Positions 5,682 through 8,307 of a stretch of 8,307 nucleotides of DNA are shown here, piece after piece; the stretch's first letter is position 1, and every line of letters starts with the position of its first letter. Where the stretch lies: the NCBI GenBank assembly GCA_900556205.1, contig USNX01000043.1:1-8307 (forward strand), read 5' to 3'. The position numbers and the translations under genes were made by a program. This DNA comes from an uncultured Collinsella sp. GTDB lineage: Bacteria; Actinomycetota; Coriobacteriia; Coriobacteriales; Coriobacteriaceae. The notes below the pieces were generated by a model. The model saw only the letters and a list, made by a program, of their open reading frames with translations, did no database searches and was not told where the DNA came from.

Positions 5682-7094
5682 ATGACCAAGAACCGCACCG
5701 AGGTCGCGGACATCGACCGCAGCCTCTACGACTTTACCTATGGCGAGGAGGGATTCGAGCGCCTGGACGCCGGCATCACGCCCGACATCGTGCGCGAGAT
5801 CAGCGCCAAGAAGGACGAGCCGCAGTGGATGCTCGACCTGCGCCTCAAGTCTCTCGAGATCTTCAACCGCTTCCCCGACCCGACGTGGGGCCCCTCTATC
5901 GAGGGCCTGGACATGGACAACATCGTCACCTACGTCAAGCCCAACACCGACCAAAAGCACGACTGGGAGTCGGTGCCCGACGACATCAAGAACACCTTTG
6001 AGCGCCTGGGCATCCCCGAGGCCGAGCGCAGCTACCTGGCGGGCGTCGGCGCGCAGTACGACTCCGAGCTCGTGTACCACAACATGCAGGACACCGCGTC
6101 CAAGATGGGCATCGTGTACTCCGGCATCGAAGAGGCGCTGCACGACCCGCAGTGGGAGCCGCTCATCCACGAGAAGTTTATGACGCTCATCCCGCCCACC
6201 GACCACAAGTTTGCGGCCCTGCACGGCGCCGTCTGGTCTGGCGGCTCGTTTGTCTACGTGCCCAAGGGCACCAAACTCGATTTTCCGCTGCAGAGCTACT
6301 TCCGCCTGAACGCCAAGGGCGCCGGTCAGTTTGAGCACACGCTCATCATCGTCGAGGATGACGCCGACCTGCACTTTATCGAAGGCTGTTCTGCGCCCAA
6401 GTACAACGTGGCCAACCTGCATGCCGGCGCCGTGGAGCTCTTTGTGGGCAAGCGCGCGCACCTGCGCTATTCAACCATCGAGAACTGGTCCAAGAACATG
6501 TACAACCTCAACACCAAGCGTGCGCGCGTGGACGAGGACGGCGACATCGAGTGGATCAGCGGCTCCTTCGGCAGCCACGTGGGCTACCTGTACCCCATGA
6601 GCGTGCTCAACGGCCGTCGCGCCCGCTCCAGCTTTACCGGCATCACCTTTGCCGGCGCCGGTCAGAACCTCGACACTGGCTGCAAGGTCGTGCTCAACGC
6701 GCCCGAGACCTCGGCAACCGTCGAGACCAAGGGCATCTCCAAGAGTGGCGGCATTCAGACCTTCCGCAGCTCTATTGTGGCGACACCCAAGGCCGAGGGC
6801 TCCAAGGCAACCGTGAGCTGCCAGTCGCTGATGCTCGACGACCAAAGCCGCTCCGACACTATTCCGGCCATGGACATCCGCGCCAAGAACGTCGACATCG
6901 GCCACGAGGCCACCATCGGCCGCATCGGCGACGACAAGGTGTTCTACCTGATGAGCCGCGGTATCTCGGAGGAAGAGGCCCGTACCATGATCGTCAACGG
7001 CTTTGCCAACCCGGTCTCCAAGGAGCTGCCGCTGGAGTACGCCGTCGAGATGAACAACCTGATCAAGCTCGAGATGGAAGGAGCGATCGGATAA
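5682..7094 (+). CDS. sufB: SufB, scaffold subunit of the Fe-S cluster assembly complex
   Basis: 470 residues, full length for SufB. It forms the SufBC2D complex on which nascent Fe-S clusters are built. The N-terminal helical part (about 1-110) contains EPQWMLDLRLKSLE, a hallmark of the family; the rest is the beta-helix core with WSGGSFVYVPKG (185-196), EGCSAPKY (234-241) and the C-terminal NVDIGHEATIGRI block. C380 in ATVSCQSLM corresponds by context to the E. coli Cys405 that accepts sulfur, and E409 in GHEAT to the nearby essential Glu; both are positional inferences. The ribosome site AGGGG (5670-5674) is 7 nt before ATG. The stop codon TAA shares its last A with the sufD ATG, indicating translational coupling. 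Confidence 0.97.
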   Translation: MTKNRTEVADIDRSLYDFTYGEEGFERLDAGITPDIVREISAKKDEPQWMLDLRLKSLEIFNRFPDPTWGPSIEGLDMDNIVTYVKPNTDQKHDWESVPDDIKNTFERLGIPEAERSYLAGVGAQYDSELVYHNMQDTASKMGIVYSGIEEALHDPQWEPLIHEKFMTLIPPTDHKFAALHGAVWSGGSFVYVPKGTKLDFPLQSYFRLNAKGAGQFEHTLIIVEDDADLHFIEGCSAPKYNVANLHAGAVELFVGKRAHLRYSTIENWSKNMYNLNTKRARVDEDGDIEWISGSFGSHVGYLYPMSVLNGRRARSSFTGITFAGAGQNLDTGCKVVLNAPETSATVETKGISKSGGIQTFRSSIVATPKAEGSKATVSCQSLMLDDQSRSDTIPAMDIRAKNVDIGHEATIGRIGDDKVFYLMSRGISEEEARTMIVNGFANPVSKELPLEYAVEMNNLIKLEMEGAIG

Positions 7095-8307
7095 TGAAAC
7101 AGGAAACCAACACCGCTGCTACCACACTTGAGCAGGTCAACGCGATGCCCGCTGCCACCTGGGGCTGGCTGCGCATGAACCAGACCAAGCTCGAGCTTTC
7201 GGACGAGCTTGCCGCCGCCCCCGCCGAGGCCGTGGAGGTCGAGGGCCTGGACGAGCAGTTCCTCAGCGTGGACGACGCCTTTGACACCGCCATGGACGCT
7301 ATGGCCGAGCGCTTCCCCGAACGCCGCGCCGCTGCCCCCGGTGATGCCGCCGATCGCGCGCGCATCACGCCCGAGACCGAGCTCGACGTGCCCGCCACCT
7401 CCGTCTACCAGGCCGGTGCCATCAAGCTCGAGGAGGAGCTCTCCCCCGCCGAGGCCTTCGAGACTGGCATGGGCGAGGCTGCCTACACCTACCTGGCCGA
7501 CCACGCCACCAAGCGCGTCGTCATCGATGTGCCCGCATACCAGCACGCGACGGTTACCGTGCGCGTGAGTGGTGTCAACGCTGCCGCGGCCATCGCCGCC
7601 ATCGATGTCGTCGCCCGTCCGCAGGCAACGATCGACTTGCAGATCGCCCTGGACTCCCCCGTTGCCGGCGAGGGTATCGTGGGCTCCGTGCTGCGTGTGT
7701 GTGCCCACGAGTACGCCACCGTCAACGTGACCTGCACGCAGACGCTCGACGACAGCTGGATCGCACTCGACGACACCGGCCTGTTCCTGGACGAGGGCGC
7801 GCGCGTCAACGTGCAGCACACTGTCCTGGGTGCCGGCGCCAGCGCCACCGGCCTTGCCGGCGACCTGCTGGGCGATACCGCCAAGGTGACCATCGATACC
7901 GATTACCTGGGCGCCCGCGAGCAGGTGCGCGACTTTAACTACGAGCTGCGCCACCGCGGTCGCAAGACCGAGTGCGAGATCGACGCCAACGGCGTGCTGA
8001 CCGGCACGTCCAAGAAGGTCTACCGCGGCACCATCGACCTCGTGCACGGCTGCAAGGGCGCAACCGGCACCGAGCGCGAGACCGTGCTGCTCGCCAACAA
8101 GGGCGTCGACAACAAGACCGTCCCCGTCATCCTGTGCGACGAGGACGACGTCGCCGGCAACCACGGCGCCACGATCGGCCACGTCCGTGACGAGCAGCTG
8201 TTCTACCTCGCCTGCCGCGGCCTTGACCAAAACGCCGCCGAGGACCTGTTCATCCGCGCCAAGCTGGAGGACGCCGCGCTTTCCGCCACCGATGAGCGCA
8301 CCCGCGC
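7094..8307 (+). CDS. sufD: SufD, Fe-S cluster assembly protein, 3' end outside window
   Basis: 404 codons are present and the frame runs off the right edge; E. coli SufD has about 420 residues, so only a short end is missing. It is the SufB paralogue and partner in SufBC2D, needed for iron delivery to the scaffold. The N-terminal 130 residues are Ala/Glu-rich and poorly conserved, starting with LEQVNAMPAATWGWLRMNQ. The C-terminal half carries the SufB/SufD core: HGCKGATGTERETVLLANKG, then DDVAGNHGATIGHVRDEQLFYLACRGL, with H357 in NHGATIG matching the E. coli His360 region. ATG overlaps the sufB stop by one base; AAGGAG (7078-7083) lies 10 nt upstream inside sufB. Further suf genes (sufS, sufU) are expected beyond the edge but are not visible. 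Confidence 0.95.
   Translation, partial: MKQETNTAATTLEQVNAMPAATWGWLRMNQTKLELSDELAAAPAEAVEVEGLDEQFLSVDDAFDTAMDAMAERFPERRAAAPGDAADRARITPETELDVPATSVYQAGAIKLEEELSPAEAFETGMGEAAYTYLADHATKRVVIDVPAYQHATVTVRVSGVNAAAAIAAIDVVARPQATIDLQIALDSPVAGEGIVGSVLRVCAHEYATVNVTCTQTLDDSWIALDDTGLFLDEGARVNVQHTVLGAGASATGLAGDLLGDTAKVTIDTDYLGAREQVRDFNYELRHRGRKTECEIDANGVLTGTSKKVYRGTIDLVHGCKGATGTERETVLLANKGVDNKTVPVILCDEDDVAGNHGATIGHVRDEQLFYLACRGLDQNAAEDLFIRAKLEDAALSATDERTR

Noticed and set aside
4824..6461. 545-codon open frame antisense to sufC and sufB
   Set aside because: It is the mirror of strongly recognisable SufC and SufB. Its product is a Val/Ala/Leu/Gly/Asp-rich string with no domain, as expected from the antisense of GC-rich codons.
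6944..8230. 428-codon open frame antisense to sufD
   Set aside because: Same antisense effect opposite a clear SufD; low-complexity Gly/Val/Ala/Asp product and no ribosome site argument.

Overview
The window is GC-rich DNA from what looks like a gut Actinomycetota of the Coriobacteriia, with Collinsella as the best guess. That guess rests on base composition, a Rrf2-sufCBD layout, and a secreted protein with a sortase signal. It is inference only, since no rRNA or marker gene is present.

Left part, all on the minus strand. Positions 1-1392 hold the first 464 codons of an AAA-ATPase-like protein that starts at GTG and runs off the left edge. Upstream of it is a complete 597-residue secreted surface protein (1596-3389). 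It has a signal peptide, a lysozyme-like domain, a very long acidic linker, a ten-threonine run and an MPKTG sorting signal. A hairpin at 1532-1563 probably ends its transcript.

Middle part, still minus strand. Three tightly packed genes read in the order Rrf2-type regulator (4220-4651), MNT nucleotidyltransferase (3924-4211) and HEPN protein (3518-3937). The last two overlap by 14 nt. They carry the GSx10DxD and Rx4HxY motifs that define the MntA/HepT (type VII) toxin-antitoxin pair. The pair is visibly more AT-rich than its surroundings and sits 8 nt downstream of the regulator, so the three probably share a transcript.

Right part, plus strand. sufC, sufB and the start of sufD form a compact operon diverging from the Rrf2 gene. 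They encode the SUF iron-sulfur cluster scaffold: SufC is the ATPase, SufB and SufD the beta-helix partners. The 220-bp divergent region holds two distinct inverted repeats and a third related half-site, which are candidate operators for the regulator.

The most notable points are the coupling of an Fe-S-type regulator to a HEPN/MNT pair, the dense repeats in the divergent region, the uncommon surface protein, and the cysteine-rich, motif-degenerate AAA-ATPase. The suf genes themselves look ordinary.
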